DNA of 64,000 bases from Palaeococcus ferrophilus DSM 13482 (GTDB taxonomy: Archaea > Methanobacteriota_B > Thermococci > Thermococcales > Thermococcaceae), in contig NZ_LANF01000004.1 in assembly GCF_000966265.1 (NCBI RefSeq), positions 86,648 through 150,647 of the forward strand, written 5' to 3'. A program made the translations under genes and the position numbers. Shown one piece after another: positions 34,318-42,826 of the stretch (position 1 is the stretch's first letter; each line of letters opens with the position of its first letter). The notes beneath the pieces were generated by a model, which saw only the letters and a program-made list of their open reading frames with translations, ran no database searches and was not told where the DNA came from.

Positions 34318-34973
34318 ACTATCACCTCCCTCAGCTCCTCCTGGCTCAAGAGTTTTCCATCCCTCATAACGCGCATCGTGTCTCCGCTCAGCTCGTCTAT
34401 GAGGATGAGCTCGCCGTTTCTCCGGCCGAACTCCAGCTTGAAATCAACGAGCTGAAGGCCCTTCGAGGAGAAGAACCCCCTCAGAATCTCCCCTACTTCC
34501 AGGGTTTTTTCCTTCATCTCTCTAACTTCCCGTTCGCCCGCTATTCCGAGCTTTGTTATGGCCTCCTCCGTTATCAGCGGGTCTTTGAGGGAATCGTCCT
34601 TCAGGGTGAACTCCACTATTCCGAGGGGCTTCAGCTCCTCCACCCAACCATTGTAGCGCCGCAGGAAGCTCCCGTAGGCCAGCTCGCGGTAGATGACCTC
34701 AAGTGGTATTCTCTCCGCCTTCAGGAAGCGCGCCCTCCTCTCGTCAATCCGTTCGACGAAGTGCGTCCTTATCCCGTTCTCTTCGAGGAGGCGAAAGAAG
34801 AACTCCGCCTCATCGAGGACTGCACTTCCCTTGCCCCTCCGCTCGCCTACGACCTCGTTGCCGCCGGTGTCCTCCCTTCCTCCTTCGCCGAGTATGGAGT
34901 CCTTGAAGTGGAAGACGAGGTAAGGCCCGTCTTCGTAAACGTCCTTGGTCTTTCCGCGGTAGATCAGTTTCAA
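34314..34973 (-). CDS. purC: SAICAR synthetase
   Basis: 219 residues from a TTG start that overlaps the thiC stop (TTGA). The PurC signature is GKTKDVYEDGPYLVFHFKDS, with VFHFKDSILGEGGREDTGGN and the C-terminal DELSGDTMRVMRDGK. It joins aspartate to CAIR. The upstream thiC consumes AIR, so this operon sits on the branch point between purine and thiamine synthesis. Confidence 0.95.
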   Translation of the reverse strand: MKLIYRGKTKDVYEDGPYLVFHFKDSILGEGGREDTGGNEVVGERRGKGSAVLDEAEFFFRLLEENGIRTHFVERIDERRARFLKAERIPLEVIYRELAYGSFLRRYNGWVEELKPLGIVEFTLKDDSLKDPLITEEAITKLGIAGEREVREMKEKTLEVGEILRGFFSSKGLQLVDFKLEFGRRNGELILIDELSGDTMRVMRDGKLLSQEELREVIV

Positions 34974-36256
34974 TCCCGCTCACCCGCGAGCATGTCGTTG
35001 ATGAGCTTTATTGCACAGAGGTCGCCGCACATCGAGCAGGCCTCGGTCTTAGTCGGCCTCTCCTTCCTTATCTCGACGAAGCGCTCCTTGTCCATCGAAA
35101 GCTCGTACTGCTTGGCCCAGTTGAGTCTCCCCCTCGCCAGCGCCATGAGGTAGTCCTTATGGAAATCAGCCTCGAAGCGGGTTAAGTTGACCGCGTGGGC
35201 CGCTATCTTTGAAGCGATTACCCCCCTCCTCACGTGCTCCACATCTGGAAGGCCGAGGTGCTCAGCCGGAGTCACGTAGCAGAGGAAGTCAGCTCCATTG
35301 AGGGCCGCTATCGCTCCGCCTATCGCGGCCGTTATGTGGTCATAGCCCGGGAAAACGTCGGTAACGATCGGTCCGAGCACGTAGAAGGGCGCGTTGTCAG
35401 TGGCTACTTTAGCGAGCTTCACCTGGGCCCCTATCTGATAAATGGGAACGTGGCCCGGTCCCTCGACCATGGTTTGAACCCCAGCCTCTCTCGCTCTCCT
35501 CACGAGCCTTCCGAGGGTGTAAAGTTCAGCCATCTGGAGTTCGTCCCCGGCATCAGGAAGGCCGCCGGGCCTCAGTCCATCGCCGAGGCTCAGAACCACG
35601 TCGTACTCCCTGGCGAGCTCAAGGAGGTAGTCGTAGTCCTTGTAGAACGGGTTCTCCTCGCCCCAGTGGAGTATCCAAGCGGCCAGAAACGTCCCGCCGC
35701 GCGAGACCATTCCAACGGTTCTCTTCGTTCTCTTCATCTTCTCGACGACCTCTTTTGTGACGCCAACGTGGATGGTCGTGTAGTCAACTCCATCCCTGAA
35801 GTGCTTCTCGACAGCCTTCCACATGTCATCCTCGGACATCTCTATGATGGCATTGCCTTTGGCGAGCATCTCCTCCGCGGCCTGGTAGATGGGAACGGTA
35901 CCCACTGGAACGTCCACGGCGTGCATTATAGTCTTCCTTATCTCGTCGAGATCGCCTCCTGTGGAGAGGTCCATTATCGTGTCGGCGCCGTACTTTACTG
36001 CAACTTTTGTCTTCTCTATCTCGGCCTTAACGTCTACTATGTCCCTGGAAGTACCTATGTTCGCGTTCACCTTGATCCTAACGCCCGCGCCCACGGCAAC
36101 TGGCTTAACCCAATCGTGGCGGACGTTGCGGAAGATGACCGTGTGGCCTTTAGCTATGTTCTTCCTCAGCTTTTCGGCATCTACTCCTTCCCTCCCGGCC
36201 ACGAACTTCATTTCCTCCGTTATGACACCCTTTCTGGCTTCCTCAAGCTGGGTCAT
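34970..36256 (-). CDS. thiC: Phosphomethylpyrimidine synthase (HMP-P synthase)
   Basis: 428 residues from MTQLEEARKG, start set by GGTGAT four bases upstream. The C-terminal C-S-M-C-G-D-L-C (CxxCxxxxC) binds the radical-SAM 4Fe-4S cluster, and the TIM-barrel body has GADTIMDLSTGGDLDEIRK and MVEGPGHVPI. It rearranges AIR to the pyrimidine of thiamine. It heads the operon thiC-purC-purP-purO and diverges from thi4-thiM-thiE-thiDN across a shared promoter with a strong dyad. Confidence 0.96.
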   Translation of the reverse strand: MTQLEEARKGVITEEMKFVAGREGVDAEKLRKNIAKGHTVIFRNVRHDWVKPVAVGAGVRIKVNANIGTSRDIVDVKAEIEKTKVAVKYGADTIMDLSTGGDLDEIRKTIMHAVDVPVGTVPIYQAAEEMLAKGNAIIEMSEDDMWKAVEKHFRDGVDYTTIHVGVTKEVVEKMKRTKRTVGMVSRGGTFLAAWILHWGEENPFYKDYDYLLELAREYDVVLSLGDGLRPGGLPDAGDELQMAELYTLGRLVRRAREAGVQTMVEGPGHVPIYQIGAQVKLAKVATDNAPFYVLGPIVTDVFPGYDHITAAIGGAIAALNGADFLCYVTPAEHLGLPDVEHVRRGVIASKIAAHAVNLTRFEADFHKDYLMALARGRLNWAKQYELSMDKERFVEIRKERPTKTEACSMCGDLCAIKLINDMLAGERD

Positions 36257-36301
36257 GCCCATCACCCAATCTATAACCGATTTATAACAAAGTTTTTAAA
36301 T

Positions 36302-36320
36302 TTCAAAACTTAGTTTTGAA
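36302..36320. promoter_or_regulatory. Dyad between thiC and thi4 operons
   Basis: TTCAAAACT, one central T, then AGTTTTGAA: nine-base perfect arms. It is flanked by TATA-like boxes for both directions (TTTAAAAACTTTG reversed at about 36286-36298; GGCTTAAAAAG at about 36324-36334). A regulator bound here could repress both thiamine operons and the attached purine genes together. No TPP riboswitch is seen in the short leaders. Confidence 0.65.
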
Positions 36321-36349
36321 CGCGGCTTAAAAAGTTTTGGGTGGTGGAC

Positions 36350-37108
36350 ATGAGGGACGTTGAGATAAGCAGGGCGATAGTTGAGGCATACTTCAACGAC
36401 CTTCTTGAGAACCTCCAGCTCGACGTTGCCATAGTTGGAGCGGGCCCGTCAGGAATGGTCGCGGGTTACTACCTCGCCAAGGGCGGCGCGAAGGTGGCCA
36501 TCTTTGAGAAGAAGCTCTCCGTAGGCGGCGGCATCTGGGGCGGGGCGATGGGCTTCAATCGAGTTGTCGTCCAGGGGAGCGCGAGGGAGATCCTCGACGA
36601 GTTTGGCGTGGACTGCAAACCCGTTGGAAGCGGGCTCTACGTTCTCGACTCAATAGAACTCGCCTCGACGCTCGCGAGTAAGACAATAAAGGCAGGGGTG
36701 AAGATATTCAACATGGTCGAGGTGGAAGACCTCGTCGTCAAGGACGGCAGGGTCTCTGGAGTGGTGATAAACTGGACTCCAGTTAAGATGGTAAACCTTC
36801 ACGTGGATCCGCTCACGGTCGAGGCAAAGTCCGTGGTGGATTCAACGGGCCATGGGGCGCAGATCAGTCAACACCTCCTCAAGCGCGGTCTGCTAAAGAC
36901 AATACCAGGGGAAGGCCCGATGTGGGCGGAGAAGGGTGAGGAGCTTACCTTTGAGCACACGAAGGAGGTCTTCCCCGGGCTCTACGCAACGGGAATGGCC
37001 GCAAACGCTCTGGCTGGAGCGCCGAGGATGGGCCCGATATTCGGCGGAATGCTCCTGAGCGGGAGGAAAGCTGCCCTTGAGATCCTTGGAAAGCTGCGGG
37101 GTGAGTGA
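36350..37108 (+). CDS. thi4: Thiazole synthase, archaeal Thi4 type
   Basis: 252 residues with FAD/NAD-binding motif VAIVGAGPSGMVAGYYLAKG, GGGIWGGAMGFN and the C-terminal FPGLYATGMAANALAGAPRM. It makes the ADP-thiazole from NAD and glycine. The active-site stretch STGHGAQISQHLL has His but no Cys, and the only Cys of the protein lies elsewhere (GVDCKPVG). This fits the sulfide-using catalytic type rather than the suicidal yeast enzyme. The start ATG 36350 follows GGTGGTGG. It is the first gene of the forward thiamine operon. Confidence 0.93.
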   Translation: MRDVEISRAIVEAYFNDLLENLQLDVAIVGAGPSGMVAGYYLAKGGAKVAIFEKKLSVGGGIWGGAMGFNRVVVQGSAREILDEFGVDCKPVGSGLYVLDSIELASTLASKTIKAGVKIFNMVEVEDLVVKDGRVSGVVINWTPVKMVNLHVDPLTVEAKSVVDSTGHGAQISQHLLKRGLLKTIPGEGPMWAEKGEELTFEHTKEVFPGLYATGMAANALAGAPRMGPIFGGMLLSGRKAALEILGKLRGE

Positions 37109-37109
37109 T

Positions 37110-37904
37110 TTGGAGTTCGTTGGAGAAGTGCTAAAGAAGCTCAGGGAAAAGCGGCCGCTCGTCCACAACATCACGAACTACGTTGTCATGAATGAAACTG
37201 CCAACGCTCTCCTCGCCATAGGTGCCTCACCGGTTATGGCACACGCGGTCGGAGAGATAGAGGAGATGGTCTCCATAGCGGACGCCCTCGTGATAAACAT
37301 AGGCACCCTCGATGGGCGCTGGATAGAGTCTATGGAGCTCGCGGTTAGGACTGCTTCAAGGCTCGGAAAGCCAGTGGTTCTCGACCCAGTCGGAGCGGGT
37401 GCCACGAAGCTGAGAACCTCTACAGCACTGAGGCTCATAGAGCTCGGCGACATCTCAGTGATCAGGGGCAACTTTGGAGAGATATCGGCCCTCCTTGGCG
37501 AGCATGGGAAGACAAGGGGAGTTGATTCGGCGCACTTCTCGGCGGAGGATGCTTCAGAGCTTGCCGAGACTGCGAGCGAAAGGTTTGGAAGCGTGGTAGC
37601 GGTCACAGGGCCTGTTGACTTCGTGAGCGATGGAAAAACAACCTACGCCGTCGAAAACGGCCACGAACTGCTTGGAAGAGTTACGGGTACGGGGTGCATG
37701 GCAACGGCCATAACGGGCGCTTTTTTGGCCGTGGAAGAGCCCCTCAAGGCGAGCATCTCGGCCCTCGTGGCCTTCGAGGTGGCTGCCGAAAAGGCGAGCG
37801 AGGAGGCCCCTTACCCGGGAAGCTTCCACGCAAAGCTCTACGACTGGCTCTACAGGATAACGCCCGAGCTTCTGGTTGAGAGAGCGAGGGTGAGGAGGGT
37901 TTGA
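37110..37904 (+). CDS. thiM: Hydroxyethylthiazole kinase
   Basis: 264 residues. ThiM motifs include RPLVHNITNYVVMNETANAL, PVVLDPVGAGATKLRT, IRGNFGEI and GRVTGTGCMATAITGAFLA with the catalytic Cys. It phosphorylates salvaged thiazole. TTG 37110 is preferred because GGTGA lies five bases upstream, one base after the thi4 stop; GTG 37101 is the alternative. Confidence 0.94.
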   Translation: MEFVGEVLKKLREKRPLVHNITNYVVMNETANALLAIGASPVMAHAVGEIEEMVSIADALVINIGTLDGRWIESMELAVRTASRLGKPVVLDPVGAGATKLRTSTALRLIELGDISVIRGNFGEISALLGEHGKTRGVDSAHFSAEDASELAETASERFGSVVAVTGPVDFVSDGKTTYAVENGHELLGRVTGTGCMATAITGAFLAVEEPLKASISALVAFEVAAEKASEEAPYPGSFHAKLYDWLYRITPELLVERARVRRV

Positions 37905-37905
37905 G

Positions 37906-38520
37906 ATGTCTCTCAGTGATTCCCTCCTTTTTTACGTCATAACCGCCAGGGGGGACAGGAGTGAAGTGGAAAAGATCAGGGAGGCCCTAGAAGGGGGCGC
38001 AACCTCCATCCAGCTGAGGGCGAAAACAGTCTCTACGAGGGAAGCCTACCTTGCGGGGAGGGAAATGAGAAGGCTGGCGAGAGGATATGGGGCGCTTTTC
38101 TTCGTTGACGACAGAATAGACCTGGCTTTAGCGCTCGACGCCGACGGTGTTCAGCTTGGGCCGGAGGATATCCCCATAGATGTTGCCAGGGAGATAGCCC
38201 CAAACCTTCTCATCGGTGCCTCCGTCTACAGCCTTGAGGAAGCCATTGAAGCAGAGAGGAAAGGGGCTGACTATCTCGGCGTGGGAGCGATTTTTCCAAC
38301 CCCAACAAAGCCCGAAGCGAGGGTTCTCGGCCTCGGAGGTTTGAGGGAGATCGTGAAGAGCGTTAAAATCCCAGTGGTGGCCATAGGGGGCATAACGGTA
38401 GGAAATGTGAAGCAGGTAATGGAGACGGGGGCGGATGGAATAGCCGTTATCTCGGCCGTTATGAACGCACCCGACGTTAAAAGGACCGCGATGGAATTTG
38501 CGGCCCTCCTTAAGGGGTGA
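37906..38520 (+). CDS. thiE: Thiamine-phosphate synthase
   Basis: 204 residues, TIM barrel. Signatures are GATSIQLRAKTVSTREAYLA, FVDDRIDLALALDADGVQLG, IGASVYSLEEA, GADYLGVGAIFPTPTKPEA and AIGGITVGNVKQVMETGADG. It joins HMP-PP and thiazole phosphate. It starts one base after thiM and its stop overlaps the ribosome site of the next gene. Confidence 0.96.
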   Translation: MSLSDSLLFYVITARGDRSEVEKIREALEGGATSIQLRAKTVSTREAYLAGREMRRLARGYGALFFVDDRIDLALALDADGVQLGPEDIPIDVAREIAPNLLIGASVYSLEEAIEAERKGADYLGVGAIFPTPTKPEARVLGLGGLREIVKSVKIPVVAIGGITVGNVKQVMETGADGIAVISAVMNAPDVKRTAMEFAALLKG

Positions 38521-38525
38521 TGCCG

Positions 38526-39812
38526 ATGGTCGTACTCGTCATAGCGGGCCTCGACACGGGCGGCGGAGCTGGACTCAAGGCAGACATCGAGACGGTTTCC
38601 GCTTTGAGCGGGCATCCTCTTCCAGTAGTTTCCACCATAACATACCAGAACCCTAAAGAGGTTAGGGGTACCTTCCCAGTCCCGCCCGAGGTCATTCGGG
38701 GGCAAATACGAGCAGTTAAGGGGGCGTTTGAAATAAGGGCTGTTAAGATAGGCCTTCTCCACGGTAGCACGGTGGGGGTTGTGGCAGAAGAGACGGAGGG
38801 GCTAACGAGGGTTTTCGACCCGGTAATAGCTTCCTCCTCGGGCTTTCGGTTTTTGAGCCCCGAAGATGTGGAGGAACTTAAAGAAAAGCTCATCCCTGGC
38901 TCGATAGTCACACCGAACGTCCCTGAGGCGGAGGCACTTACGGGAATGGAGATAAGCTCGATAGAGGACATGAAAAGGGCCGCAAGGATTCTCGTGGAGG
39001 AGCTGGGTGCGGAGGCGGCCGTCGTCAAGGGCGGGCACCTGAACTTCACCGACATTCTCTACTGGAACGGAAAGGTCTTCGAATTTTCCGGGGAGCGGGT
39101 CGAGGGCTTCACACACGGGACCGGCTGTGTTTTCTCCTCGGCACTGGCAACTTTCATTGCAAAAGGTCTTGAGCTTCCAGAGGCTGTCGAGAGGGCAAAG
39201 CGCTTCGTTGAGGGGGCGATAAGGTTCTCAAGGGCCGAGGCAAAGGCCGTCAACCCGCTCTGGGAGCTTCAGAGGGACGCCCAGAGGTGGAAGGCAAAAG
39301 AGGAGCTTGAAAGAACAGTCAGCGAGCTCGTGAAAATTGGTGAACTTTTAAATCCACACGTCGCGGAAGTCGGCACTAACTTCGCTCTGGCAACGGATTT
39401 CGGCGAGGTCTTTGCAGTTAAGGGCAGGATAGTTCGCTACGGTAAGACTGTGAAGCCCGTCGGGCCCGTTGAGCTAAACGCCAGCGACCACCTGAGGAGG
39501 GCCCTCCTGAAGATGATGGAGTTCTACCCGGAGAGTAGAGCTGTCCTCAACCTTCGCTATTCAGAGGAGCTCATAGAAAGAGCGAGAAAGCTCGGACTCA
39601 AAGTTTCCTTCTACGACCGCGGGGAAGAACCGGAGGAGGTAAAGGGGGCCGAGAGGGGCACGATGGAGTGGGGCATTGAGACTGCAGTTGAAAGACTTGG
39701 GGACAGACCTGACGTTGTCTACCATCTCGGCGACCGGGGGAAGGAGCCGATGGTGCTCGTTTTTGGCAGAAGCGCGGGAGAGGTGGTAGAAAGGATCAAG
39801 GCGCTCCTTTAA
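38526..39812 (+). CDS. thiDN: HMP/HMP-P kinase fused to ThiN (thiamine-phosphate synthase) domain
   Basis: 428 residues from ATG 38526 (GGTGATGCCG upstream). Residues 1-260 are ThiD (LVIAGLDTGGGAGLKADIET, VVKGGHLNF, FTHGTGCVFSSALA). Residues about 265-428 are ThiN (LLNPHVAEVGTNFALATDFG, VELNASDHLRRALL, ERGTMEWGIETAVE). ThiN can couple the two thiamine halves in organisms without ThiE, yet ThiE is encoded just upstream, so the fused ThiN may be redundant or act as a sensor. It closes the thiamine operon. Confidence 0.94.
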   Translation: MVVLVIAGLDTGGGAGLKADIETVSALSGHPLPVVSTITYQNPKEVRGTFPVPPEVIRGQIRAVKGAFEIRAVKIGLLHGSTVGVVAEETEGLTRVFDPVIASSSGFRFLSPEDVEELKEKLIPGSIVTPNVPEAEALTGMEISSIEDMKRAARILVEELGAEAAVVKGGHLNFTDILYWNGKVFEFSGERVEGFTHGTGCVFSSALATFIAKGLELPEAVERAKRFVEGAIRFSRAEAKAVNPLWELQRDAQRWKAKEELERTVSELVKIGELLNPHVAEVGTNFALATDFGEVFAVKGRIVRYGKTVKPVGPVELNASDHLRRALLKMMEFYPESRAVLNLRYSEELIERARKLGLKVSFYDRGEEPEEVKGAERGTMEWGIETAVERLGDRPDVVYHLGDRGKEPMVLVFGRSAGEVVERIKALL

Positions 39813-39871
39813 CATCCCTATCTTCAAAGCATACCCGATATCAAAATCAAAAGGATAAAAATCTAAAGTTC

Positions 39872-40594
39872 TCAGTCCATCAGCCTGCCGCCGTTGACGT
39901 CAACCAGCTCTCCGGTAACGTGGTCGTTCTCGAGGAGAAATATCACGGCATGGGCTATGTCCTCAGGCTTCGCTATCTCGCCCGTGAGTGACAGTTTTCC
40001 GAGTTTCTCCTTTATCTCGGGGCTTATCAGTCCGGTATCTACGGGTCCTGGTGCTACCGCGTTGACGAGTATGTTTGGAGCGAGGTGTCTTGCGAGGTTG
40101 AAGGTTAGGGCTATGAGCCCGCCCTTCGAGGCGGCGTAGTGCGGCCCGACGGTTCCGCCGTCCTTGCCCGCTATCGAGGCTATGTTCACTATCTTGCCCT
40201 TCTTCATGAACTTAAGAACTTCCTGCGTGACAATGAAGGCACCCTTAAGGTTTACGCCAAGGACGTTGTCCCAGTCCTCATCTGTTACCTCCATCGGCTT
40301 CAGGGCCTTCCCGAGTATTCCAGCGTTGTTGACGAGAATGTCTATCCCGCCGAAGCGGTTAACGACACTCTCCACCATCGCCCTCACTTCCTCTCTGTTC
40401 CTGACGTCGGCCTTCACGATCATGGCCTCTGCCCCGGCCTCTCTGCAGAGCCTCTCGGTCTCTTTGGCCCCCTCCTCGTCATGGGCGTAGTTTATGGCCA
40501 CCTTCGCCCCCTTATTCGCAAGGGCCACCGCTATGGCCCTTCCAATTCCCCTCGAGGCGCCGGTGACAAGGGCAACCTTTCCCGAAACCTCCAT
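39872..40594 (-). CDS. Short-chain dehydrogenase/reductase (3-oxoacyl-ACP-reductase-like)
   Basis: 240 residues with the Rossmann motif VTGASRGIGRAIAVALANKG, LVNNAGIL, catalytic Ser in NIASIAGKDG and YAASK with the active Tyr and Lys. It looks like FabG, but archaea lack bacterial fatty acid synthesis, so another carbonyl substrate is likely. GGTGGTGATATG gives the start. It is convergent with the thiamine operon. Confidence 0.88.
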   Translation of the reverse strand: MEVSGKVALVTGASRGIGRAIAVALANKGAKVAINYAHDEEGAKETERLCREAGAEAMIVKADVRNREEVRAMVESVVNRFGGIDILVNNAGILGKALKPMEVTDEDWDNVLGVNLKGAFIVTQEVLKFMKKGKIVNIASIAGKDGGTVGPHYAASKGGLIALTFNLARHLAPNILVNAVAPGPVDTGLISPEIKEKLGKLSLTGEIAKPEDIAHAVIFLLENDHVTGELVDVNGGRLMD

Positions 40595-40675
40595 ATCACC
40601 ACCCCCATAAGTCCACTACATTGCTGGCAATAGTTTGTCCTTCTCCCAAAAAGCTTTTATGTTTGACGGGGTCGC

Positions 40676-40740
40676 GGGTGGACTGGGGAGGACTAAGTCG
40701 GGGTGCTGAAGCGGTACGTCAATGGTAACCCAAACTTTTT
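40676..40740 (+). ncRNA. Candidate small RNA
   Basis: A GC-rich block between AT-rich flanks in a gene-free 270-base gap. AAGCTTTTATG (about 40651-40661) could serve as TATA box, and CTTTTT at 40735-40740 could end transcription. Self-complementary pieces are GACT 40681-40684 with AGTC 40696-40699, and GGGT 40676-40679 with ACCC near 40728-40731. No open frame fits. The evidence is weak and the class is unknown. Confidence 0.3.
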
Positions 40741-40863
40741 CGTGGATATAATTTCACGCCCATAAACCATTTTTAAACCATAAAAGGCTTCTCCACTCCG
40801 AAAATGTTAAATACTCGAAGCTGGGTAGAGAATTCAAGGAATTCAAAAAAGAGGTGGCTCTTC

Positions 40864-42825
40864 ATGGTGAAAAAATATGGTTACTTCGGGCTCGTCCTTC
40901 ACACCCACATACCCTACGTGAGAAAGCACGGAAAATGGCCCTTCGGTGAGGAGTGGATTTTTGAAGCAATATCAGAGACGTACATACCTCTTTTGATGGC
41001 TTTCGAGGAGCTGAAGGGGAAAAACGTCCGCTTCGGACTCACCATCGGTGTCACACCCATACTCATGGAACAGCTGGCGGACGAGTATATGAAGCGCGAG
41101 TTCGAGGCGTACATGGAGAGGAAGCTCTCCGCGATGCGCGAGGACGTTGAGAAGTACGAGGGGCAGGTAAAGGAGGCCGCCCGCTACATGTACGAGTACT
41201 TCTCGGGCGTTTACGACTACTGGAAGCGCATAAACGGTGACATCCTTGGAGAACTGAGGAAGCTGCAGGACGAGGGTTATATCGAGGTCATAACCTCCGC
41301 CGGGACCCACGGTTATCTTCCCCTCCTCGGGAGGGACGAGGCGATAGAGGCGCAGGTGGCAAACGGCGTTCTAACCTATGAGAAGCACTTTGGGAGGAAG
41401 CCGCGGGGAATATGGCTCCCCGAGTGCGCCTATCGGCCGGACGGCTTCTGGAAGAGCCCGAGCTCGGGCGAGGTCGTGTGGAGGAAGGGCATTGAGAAGG
41501 TTCTCAAGGAGTACGGAATCGAGTTCTTCTTCGTTGAGAGCCACCTCATAGACGAGGGGCCCGCGAGCTTCGGCTACGGCCAGATAATCCCCGCAAAGAG
41601 GCCTAAATCCACGCTGAGGCCCTATTTCATAAAGGCCACCAATATAGCTGTCTTCGCGAGGAACCGTGAGACGGGACACCAGGTCTGGAGCGCGGACATT
41701 GGCTACCCCGGCGACTTCTGGTACAGGGAGTTCCACAGGAAGGCCCCGGAGAGCGGCGGGCAGTACTGGCGCGTAACGGGGAAAGATATTGATATAGGCA
41801 AAAAGGAGCCCTACGTTCCGGAGAAGGCCATGGAGAGGGTTGAGGAGCACGCGAGACACTTCGTCTGGCTCGTTAAGTCCCTCCTCGAGGACTACGAGAG
41901 GAAGAACGGCGAGAAGGGTATAGTTGTTTCGCCCTACGACACGGAACTCTACGGTCACTGGTGGTTCGAGGGCGTGAAGTGGATAGCGAGGGTCTTTGAG
42001 CTCATGGAGAAGGAGGGAATCGAGACCACAACGATAAGTCACTTCCTTGACACGTTCGAGGGGAAGCGCTACGAGATAGAGCTGCCGGAAGGTTCATGGG
42101 GCATGTACGGGACTCACTACACGTGGTGGAACCCCGGGGTCGAGTGGATGTGGGAGCACATACACAGGGCAGAGAACAGGATGGTGGCGCTCGCGAGCGA
42201 GTACTTCGGCGAGGACGACCTCGGCGACCGCGTCCTCGAGCAGCTCGGCAGGGAGCTCCTCCTCCTTGAGAGCAGCGACTGGCCGTTCCTCATAACAACC
42301 GGACAGGCCAAAGAGTACGGTAAGAGGCGCCTTCTTGAGCACGCGAACGCGTTCCACAGGCTCGCCAACGAGCTCGTGAGGTACTTCAGGGGCGAGAACT
42401 TGGACATGGGTCTCCTCGAGGAGATGGAGGAGGTTGACAACCCCTTCAGGCCGATTGACATAACCTCGTACGTGAGCGAGGAGCCTCCGGAGCTCGAGGA
42501 GTACGTTGAGCCGCCCGAGGTGCCGGAGGAGCCCGCTGAATCGGGCGAGAGCGAGGAGTCGCTGTCCATAGCGAGCGCCCAGGGGATAGAGAACCGCTTC
42601 GAGAGCAGCAGGGCGATGAGGCAACTTGAGCTCGAGGAGAAGGCGGAGAGTGCAGACCTCGCGGCCCTCCTGAAGGTGCGCGGCATTGGCCCAAAGAGGC
42701 TGGAGCGCTTAAAGATGGCGGGGATAAAAAGTCCGAAGGAACTGAAGAGTGCCGACCTCAAGGCCCTCTCCAAGAAGAGTGGCATCCCGCTGAAGGTTTT
42801 AAAACGGGCCGTTAAGGCCCTCTAA
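40864..42825 (+). CDS. GH57 glycogen/alpha-glucan branching enzyme with C-terminal helix-hairpin-helix region
   Basis: 653 residues from MVKKYGYFGLVLHTHIPYV. GH57 regions seen: HTHIPY, GTHGYLPL, the nucleophile Glu in GIWLPECAYRPDG, FFFVESH, and the acid Asp in VSPYDTELYGHWWFEG. The final ~60 residues hold a helix-hairpin-helix unit (LLKVRGIGPKRLERLKMAGI) after an acidic linker, as in the Thermococcus kodakarensis branching enzyme. GAGGTGG six bases before ATG 40864 sets the start; an upstream in-frame ATG at 40804 adds an unrelated tail. Confidence 0.93.
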   Translation: MVKKYGYFGLVLHTHIPYVRKHGKWPFGEEWIFEAISETYIPLLMAFEELKGKNVRFGLTIGVTPILMEQLADEYMKREFEAYMERKLSAMREDVEKYEGQVKEAARYMYEYFSGVYDYWKRINGDILGELRKLQDEGYIEVITSAGTHGYLPLLGRDEAIEAQVANGVLTYEKHFGRKPRGIWLPECAYRPDGFWKSPSSGEVVWRKGIEKVLKEYGIEFFFVESHLIDEGPASFGYGQIIPAKRPKSTLRPYFIKATNIAVFARNRETGHQVWSADIGYPGDFWYREFHRKAPESGGQYWRVTGKDIDIGKKEPYVPEKAMERVEEHARHFVWLVKSLLEDYERKNGEKGIVVSPYDTELYGHWWFEGVKWIARVFELMEKEGIETTTISHFLDTFEGKRYEIELPEGSWGMYGTHYTWWNPGVEWMWEHIHRAENRMVALASEYFGEDDLGDRVLEQLGRELLLLESSDWPFLITTGQAKEYGKRRLLEHANAFHRLANELVRYFRGENLDMGLLEEMEEVDNPFRPIDITSYVSEEPPELEEYVEPPEVPEEPAESGESEESLSIASAQGIENRFESSRAMRQLELEEKAESADLAALLKVRGIGPKRLERLKMAGIKSPKELKSADLKALSKKSGIPLKVLKRAVKAL

Positions 42826-42826
42826 T

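Noticed and set aside
35234..36313. A 359-codon forward frame antisense to thiC
   Set aside because: thiC is certain on the other strand with its cluster motif; the mirror frame has no family features.
36257..36349. TPP riboswitch before thiC or thi4
   Set aside because: The gap is under 100 bases and AT-rich, promoters fill it and the conserved THI-element sequences are absent.
39872..40594. Calling the SDR gene fabG
   Set aside because: The sequence resembles FabG, but archaea lack the bacterial fatty acid pathway, so only the SDR family is supported.
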